Origin: Chloroflexota bacterium
GTDB taxonomy: Bacteria > Chloroflexota > Anaerolineae > UBA4142
Length of the DNA: 64,000 nt
Assembly (NCBI GenBank): GCA_016215025.1
Contig: JACRMI010000164.1
Span: 1 to 64,000 of the forward strand
Direction: 5' to 3'
Made by a program: the position numbers and the translations under genes. Below the pieces are notes generated by a model that ran no database searches, was not told the DNA's origin, and worked only from the letters and a program-made list of their open reading frames with translations. This document shows, in pieces, positions 32,703 to 40,424 of this stretch (positions are counted from its first letter, which is position 1; every line of letters starts with the position of its first letter).

Positions 32703-35250
32703 TTTTCGCTTTCGCCTTTTTATTTTCGTCTCCATTGAGAGGCAGCGCGGCTTGCTTTGGTTCTTTCGCGCTAGCTTCTTTCGCCGACGAACCATTCTTT
32801 GATTCGAGGCGCGCGATGCTGGCAACGGCGTCGCCTTCTTTCAAAGTCATCACGGCGGTTTCTTTCGATGTGCGTTTTTGCTTTGGCAGGTTCGCCACGC
32901 GTGAGCGCAGCACCACGCCATTCGTCGAGATGATCGTCACATCGTCGTCTTCGTTCACGACACGTGCTGTGGCAATCACGCCGCCGCGCGCAGGATCACG
33001 TCCCAGGGTCGATACACCCTTGGTGTTGCGGCCTTGCACTGAATATTCTTTGATCGGCGTGCGCTTGCCAAAACCTTTCGCCGTAACGATAAGCAGGAAT
33101 CCATCCGGCTGCACGAAATCCATCGATGCGACCTTGTCGCCTTCGTTCAACTTGATACCATAGACGCCGCCCGCCGTTCGACCTTGCACCGGTACGTCCT
33201 CTTCCTTACAGCGCATCGCCTGACCCTGCTCGGTAACGAACATTAGCTCGCCGTCGCCGTGCGTGAGGCGCGCCCAACCCAGTTCGTCGCCTTCGCTCAA
33301 GTTGATCGCCGCGACGCCGCTAGACCGAATGCCATCGAATTCGACAAGCGGCGTGCGTTTCACTCGCCCTTGCATCGTCGCCGTCGTCAGAAATTCCGCT
33401 TGCGAAAAATCGCCGACGGCAACAGCAGAAGTCACGCGCTCGTTCTGCTCGAACGACAAGAAATTATTCAGCGGCAGACCTTTGGGCGTGCGCTCGACAT
33501 CGGGCGCTTGATGCGCGCGGAGCGGATACGCTTTGCCTTTATTCGTGAAAATGAGCAGCGTGTCGCGCGTGTTCGCGGGCAAGAGATATTGCACCGCGTC
33601 TTCTTCGCGCGTCTGCACACTCTTCGATCCACCGGCGGTGCGACGCACGGACGACAGCGGCACGCGGCTGATGTAACCGCGTTGTGTGATCGACACCAGC
33701 ACGGGTTGCTCTTGCACCAAGTCTTCGGCTTTGAATTCCGTCGGTTGCTCTTCCGTGCCGCCTTCCGAAATGTGCGTGCGGCGGACATCGCCGAAACGTT
33801 TTTTCAAATCGGCGAGTTCGTCCAAAATGACGCCGAGAATTTTCTTTGGATGCTTCAACAAGTCTTCGAGGTGCTTGATCGTCTTTTTGAGTTCCGCCAA
33901 TTCTTCTTCGATCTTTTTGCGCTCCAAGGCGGCAAGGCGGCGCAACTGCATGTCGAGGATGGCTTGCGCCTGCAAATCGTCGAGCTTAAAGCGTTTCATC
34001 AAGCGTTCTTTCGCTACATCGGCGTCCGGCGATTGGCGAATCGTCTTAATGACTTCGTCGAGGTGATCGAGCGCGATCTTCAAGCCTTCGAGGATGTGCG
34101 CGCGCGCTTTGGCTTTTTCCAAATCGAATTTGGTGCGCCGCGTGATGACATCCTGGCGATGTTGAACATAGAGCTGCAACATGCGCTTGAGCGATAACAC
34201 TTTCGGCTCGCCATCGACGAGCGCAAGCATGTTGATCGTAAAACCCGATTGGAGAGGCGTATATTTCAAGAGTTGATTGATGACCGGGTTCGGGTCGATG
34301 CCGCGCTTGAGTTCGATGATGATGCTCATGCCTTGGCGATCCGACTCGTCGCGTAAATCGCCAATGTCTTCGATGCGACGGTCGCGCACCAAATCGGCGA
34401 TGCGTTCGATGAGCGCGGCTTTGTTCACTTGGAACGGCAACTCGGTGATGACGATGCGCGATTTGCCGCCGCCCGCTTCCTCGGTATGAATCTTGCCCCG
34501 CACGACGATGCGCCCATTACCGGTGGCATACGCTTGCTTGATACCTTCCGCGCCAAGAATAATTCCTGCGGTCGGAAAATCGGGACCTTGAATAAATTTC
34601 ATCAGATCGTCGACTTCTATATCGTCGATCTTGTCCCAATTCGCGATCAGGTAATTGATCGCATCAATCACTTCGTTCAAGTTGTGCGGTGGAATATTGG
34701 TCGCCATACCGACGGCGATACCGGCGGTACCGTTCAGCAAAAGATTCGGAATCTTCGCGGGCAAAACGCCAGGTTGCTTGAGCGATCCATCAAAGTTATC
34801 GTAGAAATTCACCGTATCTTTGTCGATGTCGAGCAACAGCTCTTCGGCGATTTCGGTGAGGCGCGCTTCGGTGTATCGCATCGCGGCTGCAGGATCATCG
34901 TCTATACTGCCAAAGTTGCCTTGCCCATCGATGAGCGGATAGCGCATGGTGAAATCTTGCGCCAAGCGCACGAGCGCATCGTATACGGCTTGGTCGCCGT
35001 GTGGGTGATAGCGCCCCATGACGTCGCCGACGATACGCGCGCATTTCTTGAACGCGACGTTGTGGCGCAAGCCCATTTCGCCCATCGTATACAAGATGCG
35101 GCGCTGCACGGGTTTCAGTCCATCGCGCACATCAGGAAGCGCGCGTGCCGTGATGACGCTCATCGCGTAATCGAGATAGGCGTTCTTCATCTCGGTTTCA
35201 ATTTCGATGGATCTAATGTTGCCGATCTGTAGTTGTTGCTGTTCTGCCAT
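32692..35250 (-). CDS. gyrA: DNA gyrase subunit A
   Basis: 852 aa. Winged-helix/tower N-terminus with catalytic Tyr126 in AAAMRYTEARL; the quinolone region reads YHPHGDQAVYD, so Gln87 replaces the usual Ser/Ala. Six C-terminal beta-propeller blades follow (for example AYPLRAHQAPDVERTPKGL, GVYGIKLNEGDKV). The GyrA box is degenerate (RRTAGGSKS instead of QRRGGKG), so a ParC-like role cannot be fully excluded. The C-terminal tail is Lys/Ala-rich and its last residues come from a repeat. A TATAAT lies at 35287-35282 on the minus strand. Confidence 0.88.
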   Translation of the reverse strand: MAEQQQLQIGNIRSIEIETEMKNAYLDYAMSVITARALPDVRDGLKPVQRRILYTMGEMGLRHNVAFKKCARIVGDVMGRYHPHGDQAVYDALVRLAQDFTMRYPLIDGQGNFGSIDDDPAAAMRYTEARLTEIAEELLLDIDKDTVNFYDNFDGSLKQPGVLPAKIPNLLLNGTAGIAVGMATNIPPHNLNEVIDAINYLIANWDKIDDIEVDDLMKFIQGPDFPTAGIILGAEGIKQAYATGNGRIVVRGKIHTEEAGGGKSRIVITELPFQVNKAALIERIADLVRDRRIEDIGDLRDESDRQGMSIIIELKRGIDPNPVINQLLKYTPLQSGFTINMLALVDGEPKVLSLKRMLQLYVQHRQDVITRRTKFDLEKAKARAHILEGLKIALDHLDEVIKTIRQSPDADVAKERLMKRFKLDDLQAQAILDMQLRRLAALERKKIEEELAELKKTIKHLEDLLKHPKKILGVILDELADLKKRFGDVRRTHISEGGTEEQPTEFKAEDLVQEQPVLVSITQRGYISRVPLSSVRRTAGGSKSVQTREEDAVQYLLPANTRDTLLIFTNKGKAYPLRAHQAPDVERTPKGLPLNNFLSFEQNERVTSAVAVGDFSQAEFLTTATMQGRVKRTPLVEFDGIRSSGVAAINLSEGDELGWARLTHGDGELMFVTEQGQAMRCKEEDVPVQGRTAGGVYGIKLNEGDKVASMDFVQPDGFLLIVTAKGFGKRTPIKEYSVQGRNTKGVSTLGRDPARGGVIATARVVNEDDDVTIISTNGVVLRSRVANLPKQKRTSKETAVMTLKEGDAVASIARLESKNGSSAKEASAKEPKQAALPLNGDENKKAKAKSNQ

Positions 35251-35348
35251 TAAAAAAATCTCCAGGAATTTTGCCGTCGCTATTATACTCGAATCCGAAC
35301 AAAATTGCTACTCGAACGAAAATCAGGTCGCATTTTGCAAATCCGCTA

Positions 35349-35377
35349 TTGTTTTCCATTTGGCTTGGCGTTATAAT
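35349..35377 (+). promoter_or_regulatory. Promoter of the papain-like gene
   Basis: TTGTTT, 17-bp spacer, TATAAT. Confidence 0.75.
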
Positions 35378-35417
35378 TGCGCCATTCTTCGATATTGAAA
35401 TTCCAAAGAGGAATCCG

Positions 35418-36182
35418 ATGGCACAGAATTTTAATCCCACGACCGACGGTTTCGCGTTCGTCAATTATTGGACGCTCGATCAAGCCACGTGCGATGAAAT
35501 TCGCGACAAGTTGAATCAAGCTGTTAAAACGATTTCGAATTATCTGCCGCTCATTCCTGCGTTCGCTCCGTACCGCGCCAGTATTCAAAACACGCTAAAC
35601 ACTTGGGTTAGCAAGGCATCGACTCAAGGATTTGGTTTGTGCGGCGGCATGGCCTTTGCCGCGCTCGACTATTTCAAAGCGGGCCGCGTCCTGCCATCCG
35701 AAACCGGACCGACTGAAAAACTTTCGGAACCACTGCGGCAGTACATTCTCAATCGCATGCGCGACAGTTTCTTTTTCGTTCAGGACGGCGTTATGCATAA
35801 CAACCTGGGTCGAGTCCTGGCCTGGATGGCAGTTGAGCATCTGGTGCCGTTTGGAAAACACTGGCTCCGAAGTCGATCCGAAGCCGAGTTTCAGAAATTG
35901 CAAGATTTGATCGCCGCGCATGGTGCGTGGCCCATCGCGCTGATCGGAGAATCCAAAGACCCGTGCATGAATCATCAAGTGCTGGCATATAAATGCGCTT
36001 CGAATGATACCCAAAATTTTATTTACATTTACGACATGAATCATCCCGGGGCAGGGCACATGATCACGCTCGACTTTAACGGCTCGATACTCCAAGGCAG
36101 CAGCGAATTTACGGGCGACACGTGGACGCCGTTGCGCTGTTTCTTTTGCGAGGATTACGCGCCGGTTATACCACCAATTTAA
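35418..36182 (+). CDS. Hypothetical protein with papain-like Cys/His/Asp pattern
   Basis: 254 aa from ATG 35418 (AAAGAGG upstream). STQGFGLCGGMAFAALDYF has a Cys in a G-x-C-G-G helix start; NHQVLAYKC gives a His at the start of a strand; IYIYDMNHPGAGHMITLDF gives an Asp/Asn after the next strand. The order Cys-His-Asp and spacing suit a papain-like or bacteriocin-processing-like peptidase fold. No signal peptide. Bounded by its own promoter and terminator. The specific family is not recognised. Confidence 0.6.
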   Translation: MAQNFNPTTDGFAFVNYWTLDQATCDEIRDKLNQAVKTISNYLPLIPAFAPYRASIQNTLNTWVSKASTQGFGLCGGMAFAALDYFKAGRVLPSETGPTEKLSEPLRQYILNRMRDSFFFVQDGVMHNNLGRVLAWMAVEHLVPFGKHWLRSRSEAEFQKLQDLIAAHGAWPIALIGESKDPCMNHQVLAYKCASNDTQNFIYIYDMNHPGAGHMITLDFNGSILQGSSEFTGDTWTPLRCFFCEDYAPVIPPI

Positions 36183-36197
36183 TCGATTTAAAAACGC

Positions 36198-36232
36198 AAC
36201 AGCCCGTGAGTGCGAATACTTCACGGGCTGTT
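36198..36232 (+). terminator. Intrinsic terminator
   Basis: 12-bp perfect stem AACAGCCCGTGA/TCACGGGCTGTT followed by T-rich sequence. Confidence 0.92.
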
Positions 36233-36340
36233 TTCATTTCGTCAGCCAAGTATCGCTCACCGGTCAGGTATGACCTGTCTCTTTTTGTTACATTGGTCTC
36301 GCCAAGAACAAGGGAACCTATCAAAGGGAGGAGGAGACCG

Positions 36341-36397
36341 ATGAAGACATCTCAATCAAGCCGAGCATTGAACAATGAAAATGTAAAACTTTATTGA
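36341..36397 (+). CDS. Possible 18-aa micropeptide
   Basis: ATG 36341 is preceded by a very strong GGGAGGAGGAGACC site; the peptide is MKTSQSSRALNNENVKLY. It lies between two terminators (36232 and 36429), so it could be a separate tiny transcript. No clear promoter was found. It may instead be a chance ORF in an unannotated RNA. Confidence 0.35.
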   Translation: MKTSQSSRALNNENVKLY

Positions 36398-36428
36398 TGG
36401 CATCGCAAATTGGCTTGAAATGATCCGC

Positions 36429-36452
36429 CGAAAAGTCGTGTGACTTTTCGGT
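36429..36452 (+). terminator. Intrinsic terminator
   Basis: 10-bp stem CCGAAAAGTC/GACTTTTCGG, tetraloop GTGT, then TTTTT. Confidence 0.9.
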
Positions 36453-36535
36453 TTTTATTTTGCAAATTTTCTGTCACATTTTTGTCACGGAGACGCTGTA
36501 CACTCAAAGCCATCATGTGGATCAAGGAGGATGTC

Positions 36536-37114
36536 ATGCAGGACGAACAATTGATGAAGCTTTTCGATTTTGATCGAGGGGAGCTTCAAGTCAATCGCCG
36601 GGGCAGTCTTTCGGAAAAGCAAAAGAAACGGCTGGCACAAAGAGAAGCCGGAGCCAAAGGCTGCTCTATTGTCTTGGGCGTTTTCTTGCTGGGCGTTGCG
36701 CTGATCGGAGTGGTCATTGCTGTCTCTGCTGTGCCGGCGTTCGCAACGTTCGATCGAACGGCAGCGTTGCTTTTTGGCGGGGCCTTTGGCGTCATTTGGC
36801 CCCTCGTGTGGGGAACCATTGGCTTGGTCAGTATGCGCCGCGCCTTTGCGAAGGTGACCGTCCAAGTGAAAAAAGTCGAAGGTCCCATCAACATTGTCAA
36901 GGCGATTCGCGAGAGTTACGACTCGAGCAACAACACGCATTCGACTTATAATGTCTACGAATTGCGTGTGGGCGGGCGCATGTTCGAGGTTGAGCCAGAA
37001 ACCGCGAACGTGATGATGCAAGGCGATGTGTATGCCGTGTACTATGCTGACATCAACTTGGAAGACAGCGAAGATCCAATTCTCTCCGTGGAATCGTTAG
37101 AGCGTGCCAAATAG
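36536..37114 (+). CDS. Two-helix membrane protein with C-terminal beta domain
   Basis: 192 aa from ATG 36536, decided by AAGGAGG five bases upstream. A basic N-terminal region (RRGSLSEKQKKRLAQR) precedes helix 1 (about 45-70, IVLGVFLLGVALIGVVIAV) and helix 2 (about 78-100). The C-terminal part NVYELRVGGRMFEVEPETANVMMQGDVYAVYYA resembles small beta-barrel modules of membrane-anchored DUF3592-like proteins. Convergent with the histidine kinase gene. Function unknown. Confidence 0.65.
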   Translation: MQDEQLMKLFDFDRGELQVNRRGSLSEKQKKRLAQREAGAKGCSIVLGVFLLGVALIGVVIAVSAVPAFATFDRTAALLFGGAFGVIWPLVWGTIGLVSMRRAFAKVTVQVKKVEGPINIVKAIRESYDSSNNTHSTYNVYELRVGGRMFEVEPETANVMMQGDVYAVYYADINLEDSEDPILSVESLERAK

Positions 37115-37123
37115 ATAAACCGC

Positions 37124-38680
37124 CTAGCCCAGCATTTTCCACCGCAGCGTAAAGCGCGCGCCCGTCGTCAAATTTTCCGCGCTGACCTCTGCGCCATTTT
37201 GCTCCGCAATCGCTTTGACGATTGCCAATCCCAATCCGCTCCCCGCAAACGCCGTCGCATTGCGCCCGCGATGAAACCGATTAAACAACTGCGGCACATC
37301 GTCGATTGGAATTCCGATGCCTGTGTCGCTGACCGAAATCGAGGCTGCGTTTTCAGCTTGCGAGACTTGGACGCGCACGCTGCCTTTGGGCGGCGTGAAT
37401 TTGAGCGCGTTCTCAATTAGGTTTCCAATCGCTCGTTGAATTTGTTTCGCATCAGCTTGAACGATGATCGGCGAGTCGGGTAAATCGACCTGGTACATGA
37501 TCTCCGCTTGCTCCGCTTGCGAGGCATAGACTTCGCTCAACTGCCGTACCTCATCGACTAGATCGATTGGCGCGGTCTCCTTCGCGCCAGCGTTGTGCGC
37601 CGCTTCGATGCGCGACAGGTCGAGCAAGTTGCGATTGAGTTCTTCTAATCGGTTGACGGTTGCTTGCGCGCGTTCGATCATCGCGCGCGGTTGTTCCTCG
37701 GAGAGTGCCACCGCAAGATCAAGATCAGTGCGGAGTGCCGTCAGTGGCGAATTCAATTCATGTGCCGCATCGGATGCAAAGCGACGCAGCGCGTTCACCG
37801 TCGTTTCGACCTGGTCTGCCATTTCGTTGAATGAGCGCGCGAGCGTGCCAAATTCATCACGACTAGAAATATTTGCGCGCGACGACAAATCGCCATTCGC
37901 CATTTGCGTGGTCGCATGAGTCAACGCCAGCACAGGCGCGCTGATGCGGCGACTGATAAACCAGCCAACGCCAATGGCGAATAGCACAGCCACCGTGCTG
38001 GCTAGTGTCCATCCCCAGGCAACGCTCGTCAAGATGGCGCGCCCGTACGCCGGTCCATCCGAAAGGATGAGGGTTCCCAGCAAAGTGCCGCTCTTGGGAT
38101 CCATTACCGTATCTCTGAACTTGGTGGGAGAGCGGGGTCCTCCGTTGAGGGTCTCGGCATTGAGGTCGAACCCGAAAGGCGATCCGGAGGCTTGGACCGA
38201 ACGATAAACAAACAACACGTTGCTATCCGGTGAGGGCAAGTCCGACGATGGCTCGAGAGGGGGCAGCTTGCCAGGCGGGTTGCCGTTAACGGTGATGACG
38301 CGCATCGCATTGCTCGGCAGGTTGCCATTCGGTTGCCGCGCCAACATTTGCTTCATGACTCCAAAGTTGACGTTCACCCGCATCGGCGAACCGGAATCAT
38401 AGAGTAACTGCTGGTTCGTATCAAAGACCTGGATGCGCGTCTGCGTGAGAAAAGCCAAGTTCTCGATTTGCGATTGCACTTCGTCATGCGATGCCTTGTC
38501 AGATGTCATCGCCACGACCAGACTGCTGACAAACTTGGCATTCCCACGCAGATAATCAAATTCCAGGCGCAAGTAATAATCTTGTAGAATGACTAGCAGC
38601 ACAGCGCCTAGCACCACTGCGGCGACCAGTGCAATTGCGGCAAAGCTCAACGCCAACCGCGAACGAATGGATTTGAACAT
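37124..38680 (-). CDS. Sensor histidine kinase (separated from its operon)
   Basis: 518 aa from ATG 38680 (GGGAGG upstream). TM1 about 10-32, an extracytoplasmic region of about 180 residues, TM2 near 215-245, a HAMP domain, the dimerisation/phosphorylation site SDAAHELNSPLTAL, then N box NLIENALKF, G1 DTGIGIP and G2 GSGLGLAIV. No response regulator is adjacent. Removing the 2.94 kb transposon at 38713-41655 would place it about 82 bases after the operon that starts with the response regulator at 47117, its likely partner. Confidence 0.92.
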   Translation of the reverse strand: MFKSIRSRLALSFAAIALVAAVVLGAVLLVILQDYYLRLEFDYLRGNAKFVSSLVVAMTSDKASHDEVQSQIENLAFLTQTRIQVFDTNQQLLYDSGSPMRVNVNFGVMKQMLARQPNGNLPSNAMRVITVNGNPPGKLPPLEPSSDLPSPDSNVLFVYRSVQASGSPFGFDLNAETLNGGPRSPTKFRDTVMDPKSGTLLGTLILSDGPAYGRAILTSVAWGWTLASTVAVLFAIGVGWFISRRISAPVLALTHATTQMANGDLSSRANISSRDEFGTLARSFNEMADQVETTVNALRRFASDAAHELNSPLTALRTDLDLAVALSEEQPRAMIERAQATVNRLEELNRNLLDLSRIEAAHNAGAKETAPIDLVDEVRQLSEVYASQAEQAEIMYQVDLPDSPIIVQADAKQIQRAIGNLIENALKFTPPKGSVRVQVSQAENAASISVSDTGIGIPIDDVPQLFNRFHRGRNATAFAGSGLGLAIVKAIAEQNGAEVSAENLTTGARFTLRWKMLG

Positions 38681-38704
38681 CGTTCCGTACCTCCCGTCCA
38701 GGCA

Positions 38705-38712
38705 TACATTAG
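38705..38712. repeat. Target-site duplication, left copy
   Basis: ATACATTA, repeated exactly at 41656-41663 on the other side of the transposon; eight bases is the size expected for IS1595-family elements. Confidence 0.85.
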
Positions 38713-38735
38713 GCGATGATATACTTGACAAACCA
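38713..38735. repeat. Left terminal inverted repeat of the transposon
   Basis: GGC followed by GATGATATACTTGACAAACC; matches the right end in 22 of 23 positions. Confidence 0.9.
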
Positions 38736-38773
38736 AGAGGTTTTGGAGATGAAAAAATGAAACTAGAAAAAAA

Positions 38774-38808
38774 CGCTCGTGGATGGTTGGTTGAACCATC
38801 CACGAGCG
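38774..38808 (-). terminator. Terminator of the tRNA/Cas2-like transcript
   Basis: 15-bp perfect stem CGCTCGTGGATGGTT/AACCATCCACGAGCG; on the minus strand it is followed by a run of seven T. It would also stop transcripts from the transposon before they reach the histidine kinase. Confidence 0.92.
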
Positions 38809-38868
38809 ACGAACAGGTTTCCTTGAATTTCCTTCTCAATGCGTTAGTCGAGACTTACGGCACTTGCG

Positions 38869-39138
38869 TTAAGTCGGAAGATTCGAGTCCAACCACTCGT
38901 TCACTTTCTTTGGACCATATCCCATCCAAGGTGACTTCAGATTGACGATATACAGTTGATCGTTGTCGTCTTGGTAGGGACGCAATTTGTTGTAGACCGC
39001 CGTAGGCGATTCGGTTGTTGCAATCGCATAAGACGATTCTGACAACCGCGCGTAGGGATAGTCCCTGATGACTTTTAGGAAATCGGCGTAATCCTGACCG
39101 GGTTTCTTCAGGTCGTACGTTACGAGTAACACAGACAT
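38869..39138 (-). CDS. Stand-alone Cas2/VapD-like protein
   Basis: 89 aa, SD AAGGAG. Ferredoxin-like order: beta1 SVLLVTYDLKKPGQD with the Asp at the Cas2/VapD position, helix YADFLKVIRDYP, beta ARLSESSYAIAT, helix SPTAVYNKLRPY, beta DQLYIVNL. This matches the small Cas2-related family that occurs without CRISPR. There is no CRISPR array or cas gene in the window. It is transposon cargo, downstream of the tRNA on the same strand and followed by a strong terminator. RNase activity is possible but not shown. Confidence 0.72.
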   Translation of the reverse strand: MSVLLVTYDLKKPGQDYADFLKVIRDYPYARLSESSYAIATTESPTAVYNKLRPYQDDNDQLYIVNLKSPWMGYGPKKVNEWLDSNLPT

Positions 39139-39235
39139 TTCGATGCTCCTTAGTTTTTAGTTTTTGGTTGTTGCAAGACAGCCGAAACACGCACCTTAAC
39201 AACTGAATCCGCAAAGTGAAGTGTTGCGACAAATC

Positions 39236-39264
39236 TTGACACGGACAATCGAAAGTGGTACACT
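39236..39264 (+). promoter_or_regulatory. Possible promoter antisense to the tRNA
   Basis: Perfect TTGACA, 17-bp spacer, TACACT on the plus strand. A transcript from here would start near 39271 and run through the complement of the tRNA at 39296-39382. Confidence 0.5.
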
Positions 39265-39295
39265 ATTACTAGAAATCCGTCCGAGGGTTTCTAGT

Positions 39296-39382
39296 TGGCG
39301 CAGGCGGGATTTGAACCCGCAAAACCCTGCCAGGTCATGCGCTTCCAAAGCGCACGCGGTTGCCAAGTTTCGCCACTGCGCC
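39296..39382 (-). tRNA. Class II tRNA, Leu-like body, anticodon UGG
   Basis: 87 nt cloverleaf: acceptor GGCGCAG/CTGCGCC with discriminator A and no encoded CCA; D-arm GCG/CGC with TTGG in the loop; perfect 5-bp anticodon stem TGCGC/GCGCA around TTTGGAA, so anticodon TGG at 39347-39345; 17-nt variable arm; T-arm GCGGG TTCAAAT CCCGC. The long variable arm, A73 and TGGCGAAACTTGGCA resemble tRNA-Leu, but UGG reads proline codons and the base after it is A, not the G37 of true tRNA-Pro. Carried by the transposon. Confidence 0.85.
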
Positions 39383-39394
39383 TAGTGTCCGCCT

Positions 39395-39478
39395 CGTTCC
39401 GATTGCTGGCTAACCAGAAACGAGGCACATCCGCTAGTCAGGCGGGAGCGTCACCAGACCTCAAAGACGCTCCCGCCG
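39395..39478. repeat. Two hairpins in the tRNA 5' leader
   Basis: GCCTCGTT/AACGAGGC around a 20-nt loop, then a perfect 12-bp stem GGCGGGAGCGTC (39442-39453)/GACGCTCCCGCC. On the minus strand they lie between the tRNA promoter and the tRNA. Confidence 0.75.
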
Positions 39479-39518
39479 AAGTATCTTCTAAGCACATTTC
39501 CTCCAGTAAACCAAGAAC

Positions 39519-39547
39519 AATATATGACTTTTATTCCCGTTTGTCAA
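39519..39547 (-). promoter_or_regulatory. Promoter of the tRNA/Cas2-like transcript
   Basis: Minus strand TTGACA (39547-39542), 17-bp spacer, TATATT (39524-39519); start near 39512. Confidence 0.8.
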
Positions 39548-39578
39548 ATCAAACTGCAATAAAAACCAATAAGACCGC

Positions 39579-39607
39579 TTGCGTTTATTGGCATTTTGTT
39601 GTATAAT
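39579..39607 (+). promoter_or_regulatory. Promoter of the 260-aa cargo gene
   Basis: TTGCGT, 17-bp spacer, TATAAT; divergent from the tRNA promoter. Confidence 0.8.
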
Positions 39608-39641
39608 TCTACCGCAAAATACGACTAAGGGAGAATCCAAA

Positions 39642-40424
39642 ATGCCAAATGAAGAAACTGCAAAGAAGAAGGACAAGCGAATCATCCGGAGTCCGAAGTA
39701 TCCGTCGTTAAATGTTGAGATGGCAATTGAGAAAGCGCGAGCGGTTTACGAGAAAGAGAAGAAGAACTCTGTATCTGTGCGTGTTGTAATGCAAGACATG
39801 GGTTACGGGACTAATCCTGGCGATGGCGGGCGAGCACTAGCCGCGTTACTGGGTTACGGTTTGTTGGAGTCCATTGGGGTTGGCGAGAAAAAGCAAGTTC
39901 GTCTATCCGATATTGCAACTCGTATAATCCTTGATACGCGCGAAGTATCAGAGGAACGCAACAAATTGATCCAAGAAATCGCACTTCGTCCCGACATTCA
40001 CAAAAAGTTGTGGGGCAAGTATGGCAATGAGCATCCATCTGATGAGCAAATGGAATATGACCTAAAAGTTGAAATGAATTTTAATCCCGATGTTGTGAAA
40101 TCGGTTATCAAAGAATACAAGGAAACATTGGCATTTGCCAAGTTGTCTGGAACAACTAAAGTTGAACAGATTGATAATGGGGCGAAGCGCGACAAGTCAG
40201 AGAAAGAGAAAGAAAGGAAAGAGAGAAAAATGCAAGGACAAATGCGCGAGTACACAATCCCCGCGAGTGGACAAAGTGAGATTGTGTTACAAGTCCCATC
40301 TACGTTGACCGAAAAAGACTTCGACCGTTTAACGAAATGGCTTGAGTTGATGAAAGAACCATTGACCTCTACTGAGCCAGAAAACAATGTGAGTGAGGCG
40401 GTGCAAAATGACAGGAAAGACTAG
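39642..40424 (+). CDS. Transposon cargo protein, winged-helix-like N-terminus
   Basis: 260 aa from ATG 39642 (AAGGGAG). Residues about 18-90 (SPKYPSLNVEMAIEKARAVYEKE to YGLLESIGVGEKKQVRLSDIA) read like a winged helix-turn-helix. A helical middle (RPDIHKKLWGKYGNEHPSDEQMEYDLKV) and a highly charged linker KSEKEKERKERK follow; the C-terminal EYTIPASGQSEIVLQVPSTLTEKDFDRLTKWLELM is a common small phage/plasmid module. Probably binds DNA or RNA. Real function unknown. Promoter at 39579; the next ORF starts within its end. Confidence 0.7.
   Translation: MPNEETAKKKDKRIIRSPKYPSLNVEMAIEKARAVYEKEKKNSVSVRVVMQDMGYGTNPGDGGRALAALLGYGLLESIGVGEKKQVRLSDIATRIILDTREVSEERNKLIQEIALRPDIHKKLWGKYGNEHPSDEQMEYDLKVEMNFNPDVVKSVIKEYKETLAFAKLSGTTKVEQIDNGAKRDKSEKEKERKERKMQGQMREYTIPASGQSEIVLQVPSTLTEKDFDRLTKWLELMKEPLTSTEPENNVSEAVQNDRKD

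Noticed and set aside
33259..34197. 312-aa plus-strand ORF antisense to gyrA, with a second one at 34429-35232
   Set aside because: Both lie wholly within gyrA, read as Arg/His/Phe-rich low-complexity products and have no ribosome site; they are frame shadows of a GC-skewed gene.
38869..39138. Cas2 of a CRISPR-Cas system
   Set aside because: No cas1, no array and no effector genes in the window; the protein is the stand-alone Cas2/VapD-like type and is transposon cargo.
39296..39382. tRNA-Ser(GGA) reading of the tRNA
   Set aside because: GGA would need the loop shifted by one base, breaking the perfect 5-bp anticodon stem; A73 and the D-arm are also not serine-like.
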